DNA of 64,000 nucleotides from Sphaerimonospora cavernae. GTDB lineage: Bacteria > Actinomycetota > Actinomycetes > Streptosporangiales > Streptosporangiaceae. The notes under the pieces are model-generated. The model made no database searches, was not told the DNA's origin, and saw only the letters and a list, made by a program, of their open reading frames with translations. The first letter of the stretch is position 1. Each line of letters opens with the position of its first letter. The stretch spans positions 124,001-188,000 of the forward strand of contig NZ_JBHMQT010000044.1 in assembly GCF_042435035.1 (NCBI RefSeq), written 5' to 3'. Below are positions 52,902-61,179 of the stretch, in pieces. The position numbers and the translations under genes were made by a program.

Positions 52902-54458
52902 TCAGCCCTGCCTGTCGACGCTCACGCCGTACACGGGCGGGCCCATGTAGCCACCGGCCCACGGCTGCAGGCCCTTGACATGGTCGGCGTAGGCCACGCC
53001 GACCGGGCTCCAGAAGGCCGGGATGACCACGCCTTCCTCGGTCAGGTCGGCCATCATCTCGCCGTACAGCGCCCTGGCCTTGGCCTCGTCGGAGACGCTG
53101 GCGACGGCCGCCTGCTTGGCGAGGTCCAGAGCCTTGGCGTAGGGCTGTCCGGTGGGGTTCATCGAACCGCCCTTGGGCGCCAGGGCGTCGGCGAGCATGG
53201 GAGCGTCCGGGACGAATACCGGCACGTACGCCAGGTGGTACTTGCCGGAGAAGACCTCGCGGCCGATCATCTGCGGCGGCGGGGAGACCACCTTCGCCTG
53301 GAAGCCCACCGCGTTGAGCATTCCGGCGACGGCCTCGGCCTCCGTCTTGTTCTGCGGGCCGGGCATGGCCGGAATGGTCACCGGCACGTCCTTCACACCG
53401 GCCTCGGCCAGCAGCGCGCGGGCCTTGTCCGGGTCGTAGGCGTAGGTGAAGGCGGGGTTGTCGACGTGACCGGGGTTGCCGGGAGAGAACAACTGGTCCG
53501 ACGGGGTCGACATGCCCTTGCGGAACGGGGTGCCCGTCAGGGCCGCGCGGTCGAGCGCGTAACCGACCGCCTGCCGTACCCGCTTGTCGGCGAACGGCCC
53601 GCTGGGGTCGACGGTGACGACGCCGATCGGGTCACCGCCCTCGGAGACCGCGGTCGTCACCCCGGCCTGCTTGTAGCTCTCCAGTTCCTGGGCGTCGCCG
53701 ATCATCGAGGCGTCCACCTGGCCGGTGCGCAGTGCGGCGACCCGCTGCTGTGCAGTGTTGATCAGCACGATCTCCAGCCGCTCCAGCGTCTGCTGGCTGG
53801 GGTCCCAGTAGTTCTTGTTCTTGGTGTAGACCCACTTCGAGCCCGGTACGGTGGCCTGCTCGTCCAGCACGTAGGCGCCGGCTCCGACCGGCATCCGGCC
53901 CAGGTCGGGGGAGTCGAATGCCTTCGGGCTCACCATCATTCCGGCGCCGGTGGTCAGCCCGAAGAGCAGCGCCGGCTGTGGGCCGTCGGTGTTGAGCACC
54001 ACGGTGGTGTCGTCGGGGGTATCGATGCCGGTGACGTGGGCCAGCGTGCTGCCACAGCCGCCGCCGACGGCCTGGCATCGCTCCAGGTTCGCCTTGACCG
54101 CGGTCGCGTTCAGGGGCTCTCCGTCGCTGAACTTGAGGCCCGGCCGCAGGGTCAGGGTGACATTGTCGGCACCCAGCTTCCACTGGGTGGCCAGCCCCTC
54201 GACCACCTTGCCGGTCGGATCGGTACGCAGCAGCGGATCGTAGACCGGGAACAGGTAGTTCAGTCCCGAGGTGCCGGCTGAGCGCTTGGTGGGGTCGAAG
54301 GTGTCGGGAACGGTGAAGGTCGCGAACCGGAGCACCCCACCGGTGGTGTCCGCGGCGCTGGGACGGGTGGTCGGCGACTGCCCGCCACCACAGGCGGCCA
54401 GCGTGAGCAGACCGGTCAGGGCGACGGCGGCTGCGAGGCCTTTGGGACGATGACGCAC
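52902..54458 (-). CDS. ABC importer substrate-binding lipoprotein, family 5 (peptide/nickel type)
   Basis: 518 residues; GTG at 54458 has AAGGAG just upstream and begins a canonical lipoprotein signal (MRHRPKGLAAAVALTGLLTL then AAC, lipid-modified C23). The 63-residue upstream frame is discarded. Family 5 motifs: FTVPDTFDPTKRSAGTSGLNYLFPVYDPLLRTDPTG, WKLGADNVTLTLRPGLKFSDGEPLNATAV, KRVRQAVGYALDRAALTGTPFRKG. The family binds peptides, nickel, opines, sugars and other oligomers, so the ligand is not predictable. Follows tryptophan dioxygenase by 44 bases. Confidence 0.93.
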   Translation of the reverse strand: MRHRPKGLAAAVALTGLLTLAACGGGQSPTTRPSAADTTGGVLRFATFTVPDTFDPTKRSAGTSGLNYLFPVYDPLLRTDPTGKVVEGLATQWKLGADNVTLTLRPGLKFSDGEPLNATAVKANLERCQAVGGGCGSTLAHVTGIDTPDDTTVVLNTDGPQPALLFGLTTGAGMMVSPKAFDSPDLGRMPVGAGAYVLDEQATVPGSKWVYTKNKNYWDPSQQTLERLEIVLINTAQQRVAALRTGQVDASMIGDAQELESYKQAGVTTAVSEGGDPIGVVTVDPSGPFADKRVRQAVGYALDRAALTGTPFRKGMSTPSDQLFSPGNPGHVDNPAFTYAYDPDKARALLAEAGVKDVPVTIPAMPGPQNKTEAEAVAGMLNAVGFQAKVVSPPPQMIGREVFSGKYHLAYVPVFVPDAPMLADALAPKGGSMNPTGQPYAKALDLAKQAAVASVSDEAKARALYGEMMADLTEEGVVIPAFWSPVGVAYADHVKGLQPWAGGYMGPPVYGVSVDRQG

Positions 54459-54471
54459 AGCAGTCTCCTTT

Positions 54472-54487
54472 CGTTCGTTCGTTCGTT
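54472..54487 (-). repeat. Tetranucleotide repeat (CGTT)4 upstream of the binding-protein start
   Basis: Four CGTT units in the 44-base gap between tryptophan dioxygenase and the binding-protein gene, just upstream of its ribosome-binding site. Such tracts can slip; this one is outside coding sequence and would change spacing only. Confidence 0.6.
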
Positions 54488-54502
54488 TCGTGTCGGGGTT
54501 GG

Positions 54503-55399
54503 TCAGAGCCGGGTCCGTACCGCCCACAGCTCGGGGAAGAACTGGTGTTCCACGATCTTTCGCAGCCAGCCGGAGCCGCTGGTCCCGCCGGTGCCGGGCT
54601 TGTAGCCGATGATCCGTTCCACGGTGATCAGGTGCCGGTAGCGCCACTGCTGGAAGCGGTCGGCGATGTCCATCAACGCCTCACCGAGCTGGTGGAGGTC
54701 GTTGCCGGGAGCCGGGTCACCGTAGACCTCGAACCAGGCCTGCTCCACCGAGTCGTTGGCGGCATAGGCCTGCGACCAGTCCCGATCCAGCGCCTCGGCG
54801 TCCACCTTGTGGCCCCGGGCGGCCAGCAGGCCGATGACGTCGTCGTACAGGCTGGGCGCGTGCAGCGCTTCCTCCAGCTCCTGATACACCCCGGCCACAC
54901 CGCGGTGCGGGTTCAGCAGCGCCCGGACCTTGTTGCCCAGCAGGAACTCCAGGTGCCGGTACATGTAGGACTGGAAGCCCGACGCGGTGCCGAGATGGTC
55001 GCGGAAGGCGTTGAACTGAGCCGGGGTGAGCGTGCCGAGCACGTCCCAGGTGGAGACCAGCAGTTCCTGGATCCGCACCACCCGGCGGAAGGCCTCGAAC
55101 GCGCCCGGCAGATGGTCGGCCCGGATGTGCCGCTGGGCGGCCAGCAGCTCGTGCCGCATCAGCTTGAACAGCAGCTCCTTGACCTGGCCCATGATGTAGA
55201 AGGCCATCTCGTCGTGGGCGCCGCTGCGGGTCTGCTGCAGGTTCAGCAGCACGTCGATGCTCTCGTAGTCGATGTACGGCGTGCTCCCGCCCGGCAGCTC
55301 CAGCAGCGGGGTGCCGCCGGTTCGGGCGACGGTCGCGGACCTGGCTTCGTCCGACGAACGCTCGATCAGCCGGGGTGTGGTGTTGGGGGAACCGGTCAA
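54503..55399 (-). CDS. kynA: Tryptophan 2,3-dioxygenase
   Basis: 298 residues. TTG at 55399 overlaps the formamidase stop (TTGA) and has GGAG 5 bases upstream; the frame extends further upstream but that part is antiparallel to formamidase coding and not TDO-like. Haem enzyme turning L-Trp into N-formylkynurenine. Signatures: TPYIDYESIDVLLNLQQTRSGAHDEMAFYIMGQVKELLFKLMRHEL, FRDHLGTASGFQSYMYRHLEFLLGNK, the axial His H256 in QQWRYRHLITVERIIGYKPGTGGTSG. Directly coupled to its pathway partner formamidase, and followed by the importer genes. Confidence 0.97.
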   Translation of the reverse strand: MTGSPNTTPRLIERSSDEARSATVARTGGTPLLELPGGSTPYIDYESIDVLLNLQQTRSGAHDEMAFYIMGQVKELLFKLMRHELLAAQRHIRADHLPGAFEAFRRVVRIQELLVSTWDVLGTLTPAQFNAFRDHLGTASGFQSYMYRHLEFLLGNKVRALLNPHRGVAGVYQELEEALHAPSLYDDVIGLLAARGHKVDAEALDRDWSQAYAANDSVEQAWFEVYGDPAPGNDLHQLGEALMDIADRFQQWRYRHLITVERIIGYKPGTGGTSGSGWLRKIVEHQFFPELWAVRTRL

Positions 55400-56235
55400 G
55401 GTGTCTCCAAAAGGGAAAGGGTGGACGCTCCCACCGGCGTCGCCGGGTCGGTGAGCGCGAAGACGTTGTCGAAGTGGTTCAGCCCGGCCAGTTCGTAGGC
55501 CTCGACCCGGTTGCCGGCCGCCGCCATGGCGGCGGCGAAGTCCCGACTCTGTGCCACGAACTCGCTGGTTTCGATCTCGCCCCAGGCCACCGCCACCCGG
55601 GCCGCGGTGCACCGCACCCGGTTCATCGGGCTCAGCCGCCAGGCTTCCCGCTCGGTCAGCCCCAACGGGTCGTTGACGGTGGTGGTGACCAGCGGGCGCA
55701 GGTCGTAGACGCCGGAGAGCAGGGTGACCGCGCGCAGCGGCACGCGGCCGTGCAACAGCACACAGGCCGCCAGGTGTGCGCCGGCCGAGCTGCCGGCGAG
55801 CTGGATCCGTTCGGGGTCGATCCCGTACGCGGGCGCGTGGCCGTGTAGCCAGCTGACGGCCCGGCAGACGGCGTCGGTGATCTGGGCCACGGAGGCCGCC
55901 GGCGCCAGTGGATAGCCCACCGAGGCGTAGGCCGCGCCGCGGGCGAGCACGGCGTCCGCGGGGAAGCCGGCGTCCTCCTTGCCGAGTTCCTGCCAGTAGC
56001 CGCCATGCACGAAGATCAGCAGCGGTGCGGGCCCGGGAGTCTCGGGCAGGAACAGGTCCAGCAGTTCGCCGGGGCCGGGGCCGTAGCGCAGCTCGACCGG
56101 CGGATGAGCCGACCGGGTGCGGGCGCTGGCGGTGGCGTAGGCCTCCAGCTCAGCGGCGAGCGAGTCGATCACCGAGCTGGGGGTGTACTCGCGCTCCAGG
56201 TCGGCGGCGTCCAGCGACTGCCACGATCTGCTCAT
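55396..56235 (-). CDS. kynB: Kynurenine formamidase, alpha/beta-hydrolase type
   Basis: 279 residues, ATG at 56235 (ATGA with the amidohydrolase). Alpha/beta hydrolase with oxyanion motif HGGYW (77-81), nucleophile S150 in GSSAGAH, and catalytic-His candidate in GLNHFDNVFAL near the C-terminus. The HGGYW motif and pairing with TDO identify N-formylkynurenine hydrolysis to kynurenine and formate. It is unrelated to the metal-dependent KynB of pseudomonads; the symbol denotes function only. Confidence 0.9.
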   Translation of the reverse strand: MSRSWQSLDAADLEREYTPSSVIDSLAAELEAYATASARTRSAHPPVELRYGPGPGELLDLFLPETPGPAPLLIFVHGGYWQELGKEDAGFPADAVLARGAAYASVGYPLAPAASVAQITDAVCRAVSWLHGHAPAYGIDPERIQLAGSSAGAHLAACVLLHGRVPLRAVTLLSGVYDLRPLVTTTVNDPLGLTEREAWRLSPMNRVRCTAARVAVAWGEIETSEFVAQSRDFAAAMAAAGNRVEAYELAGLNHFDNVFALTDPATPVGASTLSLLETP

Positions 56236-57458
56236 CTCAATACCCCCCTTCCTGCCGGGAAGATCTGCTTGACGGAGGTCCGGCTCACCACCACGCCGTC
56301 CTTGAACACCACCCGGGCCGCCGGTCGCTCGGCGATCGCCTCCCGCGCGGAGGCGGCCGGCAGAGCGACCAGGTCCGCCCGCGCGCCGACCTCGACACCG
56401 GCCGGGGGGAGCCCCAGCACCTGCCGTGCCGTGCTGCTGACGGCGCTGACGGCGGCGTCAACGCCGGCGTGCCCGGCCAGCATCAGCAGTAGCGCCACGT
56501 CCAGCGGGTCGCCGTTGCCGAGGGGATTGAAGGGGTCCTGCACGTTGTCCCCGCCAGCGGCGACCAGGCAGCCGGCGGCGCGTAGTACGGCCACCGAGGT
56601 CAGGCCCCGGGGGGTGGCGACCGGGTGGCCACGGCCCTGCAGCCACAGATTGGTCGGGGGACAGGCCACCACCGAAATCCCGGCGGCGGCGGCAGCGGCC
56701 GCGATCCGGATCTGGGTCTCGGCTTCCTGCATCGCCAGGCTCGCGCAGTGGCTGGCGGTGACGCCCGTCGAGCGGCGGGCCATGACGAGCCCGGCCAACG
56801 CGAGCAGGTCAAGGTCGGTGCGCAGGTGCTCGTCCATGTGCAGGTCCACCGGGCAGCCCCGTTCGGCGGCCAGATCGAGGCAGTAGCGCATGGCCTCCAA
56901 CGGGTCGGACTCGCCGTGGGGCACACCGCCGACCACGTCCGCGCCCTCAGCGAGCGCCCGCTCCAGGTCTGCCCGGCCGGTGGCGGCGTCCGGACCGCTG
57001 AGCGGTGCGCCCATGGCGACGATCTGGATGTCGACCAGGCCGGCCAGTCGGTCTCGGGCCGCTGCCACCCCGGCCAGCGCGGTGAAGTCGACCCCCGGGC
57101 CGCCGACATGGGTCCGGATCGCGGTCGTGCCCCTGGCCAGACCCGCCAGCGCGGCTCGGACTGCTCGCTCCTCGATGTCGCGAGCGCTCAGACCCGCGCG
57201 GTATCGCCGCCAGCCCCGCACCGCCCCGGAGAGATCGTCCGTCGGGTTCGCCACCGCCTCGGCGGTGTAGGCCTTGTCCAGGTGGGCGTGCGGCTCGGCG
57301 AAGGCCGGCCAGAGCAGATGTCCGGTCAGGGCGACGGCCTCCTCGCCGGGTGACGTCGTCAGCGACCCGGCGGGCACCACCTCGGTGATCAGCCCTTCGG
57401 CGACGCGCACATCCACCCGGTCACCGGCGCCGGTGGTCACGTCGAGCAACGCGGTCAT
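56232..57458 (-). CDS. Amidohydrolase, cytosine-deaminase-like
   Basis: 408 residues; ATG at 57458 overlaps the stop of the upstream ALDH remnant (ATGA), and the protein starts correctly there (MTALLDVTTGAGDRVDVRVA). Metal-site pattern of the cytosine deaminase/AtzC branch: AEPHAHLDKAY (H57, H59), VDLHMDEH, GVTASHCAS and the catalytic Asp in AAGGDNVQDPFNPLGNGDPLD. The branch hydrolyses exocyclic amino groups or ring amides of heterocycles. It is not a known kynurenine step, so it may prepare an imported heterocycle or act on another substrate of this operon. Confidence 0.88.
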   Translation of the reverse strand: MTALLDVTTGAGDRVDVRVAEGLITEVVPAGSLTTSPGEEAVALTGHLLWPAFAEPHAHLDKAYTAEAVANPTDDLSGAVRGWRRYRAGLSARDIEERAVRAALAGLARGTTAIRTHVGGPGVDFTALAGVAAARDRLAGLVDIQIVAMGAPLSGPDAATGRADLERALAEGADVVGGVPHGESDPLEAMRYCLDLAAERGCPVDLHMDEHLRTDLDLLALAGLVMARRSTGVTASHCASLAMQEAETQIRIAAAAAAAGISVVACPPTNLWLQGRGHPVATPRGLTSVAVLRAAGCLVAAGGDNVQDPFNPLGNGDPLDVALLLMLAGHAGVDAAVSAVSSTARQVLGLPPAGVEVGARADLVALPAASAREAIAERPAARVVFKDGVVVSRTSVKQIFPAGRGVLR

Positions 57459-57775
57459 CGGGGCGGCCAGACGAGGGGACGGCGGGTGGCTTCCGCACGA
57501 TGGCAGGTGTCGGCGGCCTCGGCTTCGACGAACTCGTCGGAGCGGGCCGTCGCGATGCCGTCGGCGATCCGCCGTAGAATGGGGCACGGCCTCTGAACGC
57601 TCATCCGCCCCCGGGAGCCGGCGAGCGCCGGGTGAGCGGCCCGCACCGCCGCGTCGACGAGGTCGCGCGGGGCTTCGGGAAAAATTCCTACCTGGCTCCC
57701 GTCGACGGGCGAAAGCAGCGGAAAGGCCGGTCCCGTCGTCGTGAAGACACCGTTGACGTAGTGCGCGGGCTTCAT
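57455..57775 (-). pseudogene. Truncated aldehyde dehydrogenase N-terminus
   Basis: A 106-codon frame from ATG 57775 to TGA 57457-57455. It reads MKPAHYVNGVFTTTGPAFPL, then SPVDGSQVGIFPEAPRDLVDAAVRAAHPALAGSRGRMSV and ILRRIADGIATARSDEFVEAEAADT, the N-terminal cofactor-domain start of an aldehyde dehydrogenase of the hydroxymuconic-semialdehyde type. It stops at about one fifth of the normal length, well before the catalytic Glu and Cys, and its last residues (TRRPLVWPPR) no longer fit the family. It is first in the operon, with its stop overlapping the amidohydrolase start. It is probably dead as an enzyme but may still be translated for coupling. Confidence 0.85.
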
Positions 57776-57824
57776 GGCCACCATCGTGCAGCCCCTCGCG
57801 CATAACGGTCTAATACCACTATTC

Positions 57825-57854
57825 ACCTTATATATATCAATTTCGTTATAGGTG
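57825..57854 (-). promoter_or_regulatory. AT-rich imperfect inverted repeat, likely operator/promoter of the tryptophan-catabolic operon
   Basis: CACCTTATA (57825-57833) and TATAGGTG (57847-57854) form an inverted repeat with one extra T, inside the most AT-rich 40 bases of the window. On the minus strand TTGATA and TATATA-like hexamers lie within it, about 50-75 bases before the ALDH-remnant start. It looks like a regulator site overlapping the operon promoter. The regulator gene was not seen in the window. Confidence 0.55.
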
Positions 57855-58042
57855 TCATCAAAGTAGCTAGTCCGGAAATCGGGCCATTCTCGGGCAGGCG
57901 GCAGCGAGCACCGGCGCTCGGTGACGCGCCGGGGCCGGCCGTAGCTCCGCCGGTCAGGCGGGGAAAGCCGAACGGGACCTCTGGTGTCACGAGTGATCGG
58001 TCAGGATGCACCCGATCCCAGAAGTCCCGCTGCGCGCTGAAA
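57855..58042. other. Intergenic stretch between the two catabolic operons
   Basis: 188 GC-rich bases with no supported gene and no convincing further signal apart from the inverted repeat to its left and the terminator to its right. Short frames here have no recognisable protein. Confidence 0.6.
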
Positions 58043-58062
58043 CCCCCTCATTCACGAGGGGG
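58043..58062 (-). terminator. Terminator after kynureninase
   Basis: On the + strand CCCCCTC (58043-58049), loop ATTCAC, GAGGGGG (58056-58062); read on the minus strand it is followed by TTTC. It lies 4 bases after the kynureninase stop and ends the meta-cleavage operon. Confidence 0.8.
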
Positions 58063-58066
58063 GGTG

Positions 58067-59350
58067 TCAAGCGTCCTTCGCCACACAGTCGGCCAGCGCG
58101 ATGGCGGTACGCCAGCAGTCGTGGTAGGTCGAGTAGAGCGGTGTCGGCGCTATTCGGATGATGTCCGGCTCGCGGGCGTCGGCGACGACCCCGTGCTCGT
58201 GGCGCAGCCGCCGGGTCAGTTCCGCGGCGCTCCTGCCGCCCTCGACACGCAGGGAGAGCTGGCAGCCGCGGCGGGAGGGGTCCCGCGGAGTGACCACGGT
58301 GATCGGTCGGGTCGCCGTGACCTCGTCGAGCAGGCTCTCCAGGTAGCCGGTGAGCCGCACACTGCGAGCCCGCAGCTCGGCCATGCCGATCTCGTCGAAC
58401 AGGTTGAGCGAGGTGCGCACCGGGCCCATGGCGTAGATCGGCGGATTGGAGATCTGCCAGGCGTCGGCGCTGGCCGGCGGCCGAGAGATCGGCTCCATCT
58501 GGAAGCGGGTCTCGGGCTCGGTGCTCCACCAGCCCTCGAACCGCTGAAGCGAGAGGTCGCCGAGGTGCCGCTGGTGGACGAAGACCCCGCCGAGGGCGCC
58601 GGGGCCGGAGTTGAGGTACTTGTATGAGCACCAGGCGGCGAAGTCCGACCCCGAATCGTGCAGCCGCAACGGGACATTTCCGGCGGCGTGCGCCAAGTCC
58701 CATCCGACGATCGCGCCGGCCGCATGTCCGGCCGCGGTGATGGCGGAGATGTCCAGGAGTTCGCCGGTGAGGTAGTTGACCCCGCCGAGCATCACCAGTG
58801 CGACCGTGTCGCCCTCGCGCTCCAGGAAGTCGAGCACCGCCTTGCCGTCGCCGAGCCGTACCACCGCCTTGTCGGGATCGAGGCCGTGAAAGCGGGCCTG
58901 GCTGCGTACCGCGTAGCTGTCGGAAGGAAACGCGGTGTCCTCGATGACGATCCGAGTCCGCTCACCCCGCGGCCGGTAGAACGACACCATCAGCAGGTGC
59001 AGGTTGACCGTCAGCGAGTTCATGACCACGGTCTCTTCGGGCAGTGCGCCGACCAGCCGGGCGGCCGGACCGGTGAGCTGCTCGTGATACGGCATCCAGG
59101 GGCGGTCCGCCTCCAGATGGCCTTCGACGCCGAGCCGGGCCCACGCGGCCAGGTCCTCCAGCAGTTCCTCCTGGGTGGCCCGGGGCTGCAGGCCGAGCGA
59201 GTTGCCCGCCATGTAGGCGCTCTCCGGATATTCCCCGCCGTCGGCGGGTGGGATCCGGAAAAGGTCCCGGTGGCCGAGGTCCTCGGCGTCGCGTCGCAGC
59301 GCATCCTCTTCGGTCGACTTCAGCGGGCCGTTTTCCAACGGGGCGATCAT
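58067..59350 (-). CDS. kynU: Kynureninase
   Basis: 427 residues from ATG 59350 with AAGGGAGAG upstream; the longer frame (to 59509) reads into acetaldehyde dehydrogenase remnant sequence and is rejected. PLP enzyme splitting (3-hydroxy)kynurenine to (3-hydroxy)anthranilate and alanine. Motifs: YMAGNSLGLQPRATQEEL, VVMNSLTVNLHLLMVSFYRP, IVGWDLAHAAGN and PLP lysine K244 in WCSYKYLNSGPGALGG, GWWSTEPETRFQM. Last gene before the terminator; the following steps are encoded upstream in the same operon. Confidence 0.96.
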   Translation of the reverse strand: MIAPLENGPLKSTEEDALRRDAEDLGHRDLFRIPPADGGEYPESAYMAGNSLGLQPRATQEELLEDLAAWARLGVEGHLEADRPWMPYHEQLTGPAARLVGALPEETVVMNSLTVNLHLLMVSFYRPRGERTRIVIEDTAFPSDSYAVRSQARFHGLDPDKAVVRLGDGKAVLDFLEREGDTVALVMLGGVNYLTGELLDISAITAAGHAAGAIVGWDLAHAAGNVPLRLHDSGSDFAAWCSYKYLNSGPGALGGVFVHQRHLGDLSLQRFEGWWSTEPETRFQMEPISRPPASADAWQISNPPIYAMGPVRTSLNLFDEIGMAELRARSVRLTGYLESLLDEVTATRPITVVTPRDPSRRGCQLSLRVEGGRSAAELTRRLRHEHGVVADAREPDIIRIAPTPLYSTYHDCWRTAIALADCVAKDA

Positions 59351-59398
59351 GTCCGTCTCTCCCTTCACGTGTGAGTTCTGGCCGACTGGAGATCGAGG

Positions 59399-59592
59399 GC
59401 GCCGCACCTCCTGCTTGAGCCGGTAACCCGGCACGTACGCGGCGACCTGCGTGGCCGCCTCGTTGTTCCGGTGCGCTCCGGCGGACGTCGCGTCCAGCAC
59501 CACGGACACGTCATCGAAGCACGAAGCACCCTGAACATCAGGTCGGTGCCGATGTTCCCCGATCCGATGATCGCGACCTTGGCCTTGCTCAT
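59399..59592 (-). pseudogene. Collapsed acetaldehyde dehydrogenase (acylating) relic
   Basis: ATG 59592 has a strong AGGAGG upstream and opens with MSKAKVAIIGSGNIGTDLMF, the exact start of MhpF/DmpF-type acetaldehyde dehydrogenases (NAD-binding GSGNIGTD). After about 25 codons the frame shifts and sequence from later parts of the same protein follows in another frame: DDVSVVLDATSAGAHRNNEA (residues about 65-83 of the normal protein) and then VAAYVPGYRLKQEVRR (normally near residue 260). About 300 codons are thus reduced to about 65 by internal deletions. The intact enzyme converts acetaldehyde to acetyl-CoA at the end of meta-cleavage pathways, which fits this operon. Confidence 0.9.
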
Positions 59593-59639
59593 CGCGTTTC
59601 CTCCTCGCGGCGGCGGAACGGGTCGAACTCCTCGGTCAT
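59589..59639 (-). other. 16-codon frame coupling ACMSD to the dehydrogenase relic
   Basis: ATG 59639 overlaps the ACMSD stop (ATGA), reads MTEEFDPFRRREEETR and ends with a TGA overlapping the ATG of the acetaldehyde dehydrogenase relic (ATGA). Its 3' end carries the AGGAGG of that relic. It could be the residue of a longer deleted gene or a coupling peptide. Confidence 0.4.
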
Positions 59640-60640
59640 GCCAGCCCCAGGAATCTCCTCGCGTTGCCGCCGAGGATCGCGGCGCGCTCGGCCTCGCCGA
59701 GACCGGCGCAGGCGCGGACGGCCGCGCCCGGCTCCTGCTCGCCGAGCGGGAAGGGGAAATCGGTGCCGAGCATGACCCGCTCGACGCCCATCACGTCGAT
59801 GAGCAGGCTCAGCGCCCGCGGGTCGAACACCGCCGAGTCGACGTAGAAGCGGTCGGTGTACGCCGAGGGGGGCTTGGGCGAGTCCTTCCTGACGATGTCG
59901 CGGTTGCGCCAGGCGTTGTCGGCGCGGCCGAGGAGGAAGGCGAAGCTGCCACCGCCGTGGCAGAAGCACAGGCGCAGCGAAGCGGGCAGCTTCTCGAACG
60001 CGCCGGACAGTGTCAGCGACAGGATGCTGAGCTGCGTCTCCGCGGCCATGCCGACCAGCCACGGCAGCATGTACCCCGTCATGCGGTCGGCGGCCAGCAT
60101 GTCCCACGGGTGGACGAGCACCGGCATGTCCTCATCCGCGCAGTGGGTGAGGAATTCGATGATCTCCGGATCGTGCAGGTTGCGCGGGCCCACGTGGTTG
60201 CCGATGTGCACGCCCCGGTGCCCGGCGGCCCTGGCCTTGGTGACCATCGTGCGGGCGGTCTCCAGGTCCTGCAGCGGGACCTGACACAGGGGCAGCAGGC
60301 GGTGGGGGGCTTCGGCGCAGTAGGCGAGGATGCGGTCGTTGACCATCTCGCACCAGTCGGCGGCGCGTTCCGGCTCTGCCGCGTACCCGAACAGCAGCGG
60401 CGTGGACGAGACGGCCTGCACGTCGACGCCGGAGCGGTCCATCGCCTCCAGGCGCGCGCCGGCGTCCCACAGCTCCGGGGTGACGGGCCGGTAGTCGTCG
60501 TCGCCGCTCATCATCATGCCGTCGCGCAGCCAGGGCTCGCCGGCGCCGGCGAGGATCCGGCTCTCCTCCCGGGAGATGCGCGGGAAGACGTGGGCGTGGA
60601 CGTCGATGATCTGGGTGGCGACCTGGGCGGCCGGGATCAT
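59636..60640 (-). CDS. 2-amino-3-carboxymuconate-6-semialdehyde decarboxylase (ACMSD)
   Basis: 334 residues; ATG at 60640 overlaps the dioxygenase stop (ATGA). Amidohydrolase-2 family zinc decarboxylase: HxH metal motif H15-A-H17 in IIDVHAHVFPRISREES, VHPWDML (His), FCHGGGSFAFLLGRADNAW (His) and the metal Asp in MLGTDFPFPLGEQEPG. It converts the ring-cleavage product ACMS to 2-aminomuconate 6-semialdehyde, directing carbon away from quinolinate/NAD synthesis and into catabolism. Confidence 0.95.
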   Translation of the reverse strand: MIPAAQVATQIIDVHAHVFPRISREESRILAGAGEPWLRDGMMMSGDDDYRPVTPELWDAGARLEAMDRSGVDVQAVSSTPLLFGYAAEPERAADWCEMVNDRILAYCAEAPHRLLPLCQVPLQDLETARTMVTKARAAGHRGVHIGNHVGPRNLHDPEIIEFLTHCADEDMPVLVHPWDMLAADRMTGYMLPWLVGMAAETQLSILSLTLSGAFEKLPASLRLCFCHGGGSFAFLLGRADNAWRNRDIVRKDSPKPPSAYTDRFYVDSAVFDPRALSLLIDVMGVERVMLGTDFPFPLGEQEPGAAVRACAGLGEAERAAILGGNARRFLGLA

Positions 60641-61179
60641 CGGACCACCGGCCGAAGGTGCTCGGGCCAGTCCTTTCCGGGATGGGTCGCCCCGCAGTGC
60701 GGGCACGTGCGGTCGCCGTCGTAGTACGCCTGGAAGACGGGGGGCAGATCATCGACGATCGACTGGAGCTGGATCTCGGCACGGTGGACCAGCCGGTGAC
60801 AGTCCATGCAGTACCACTCGAAGGCGTCCACTTCCCCCTGCGGACGGGCGTACTCGACGACCAGGCCGATCGAGCCGGGCACCGGCCGCTGCGGGGAGTG
60901 CCGGACATGCGGCGGCAGCAGGAAGACATCACCCTCCCTGATCCGTACGTCGACGGGAGGCCGGCCCTCCTCCTCCATGACGCGCAGCACCATGTCGCCC
61001 TTGAGCTGGTAGAAGAACTCCTCGATCGGGTCGTCGTGGAAGTCGGTGCGCTGGTTGGGGCCGCCGACGATGGTGACCATCAGGTCGGCGTCCTTCCAGA
61101 TCTGCACATTGCCGACCGGCGGCCTGAGCATGTCCTGGTGCTCGTCGATCCACTTCTGAAGGTTGAAGGGAGGAATCAT
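60637..61179 (-). CDS. 3-Hydroxyanthranilate 3,4-dioxygenase
   Basis: 180 residues, ATG at 61179 with AAGGGAGGAA upstream. Cupin ring-cleavage enzyme: substrate R44 and iron ligands H48 and E54 in RTDFHDDPIEEFFYQ, H94 in LPPHVRHSPQRP with R98, and a second rubredoxin-like iron site C124, C127, C159, C162 found in the bacterial enzymes. Opens 3-hydroxyanthranilate to ACMS. Flanked by ATGA overlaps on both sides, in the order of the pathway. Confidence 0.96.
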   Translation of the reverse strand: MIPPFNLQKWIDEHQDMLRPPVGNVQIWKDADLMVTIVGGPNQRTDFHDDPIEEFFYQLKGDMVLRVMEEEGRPPVDVRIREGDVFLLPPHVRHSPQRPVPGSIGLVVEYARPQGEVDAFEWYCMDCHRLVHRAEIQLQSIVDDLPPVFQAYYDGDRTCPHCGATHPGKDWPEHLRPVVR

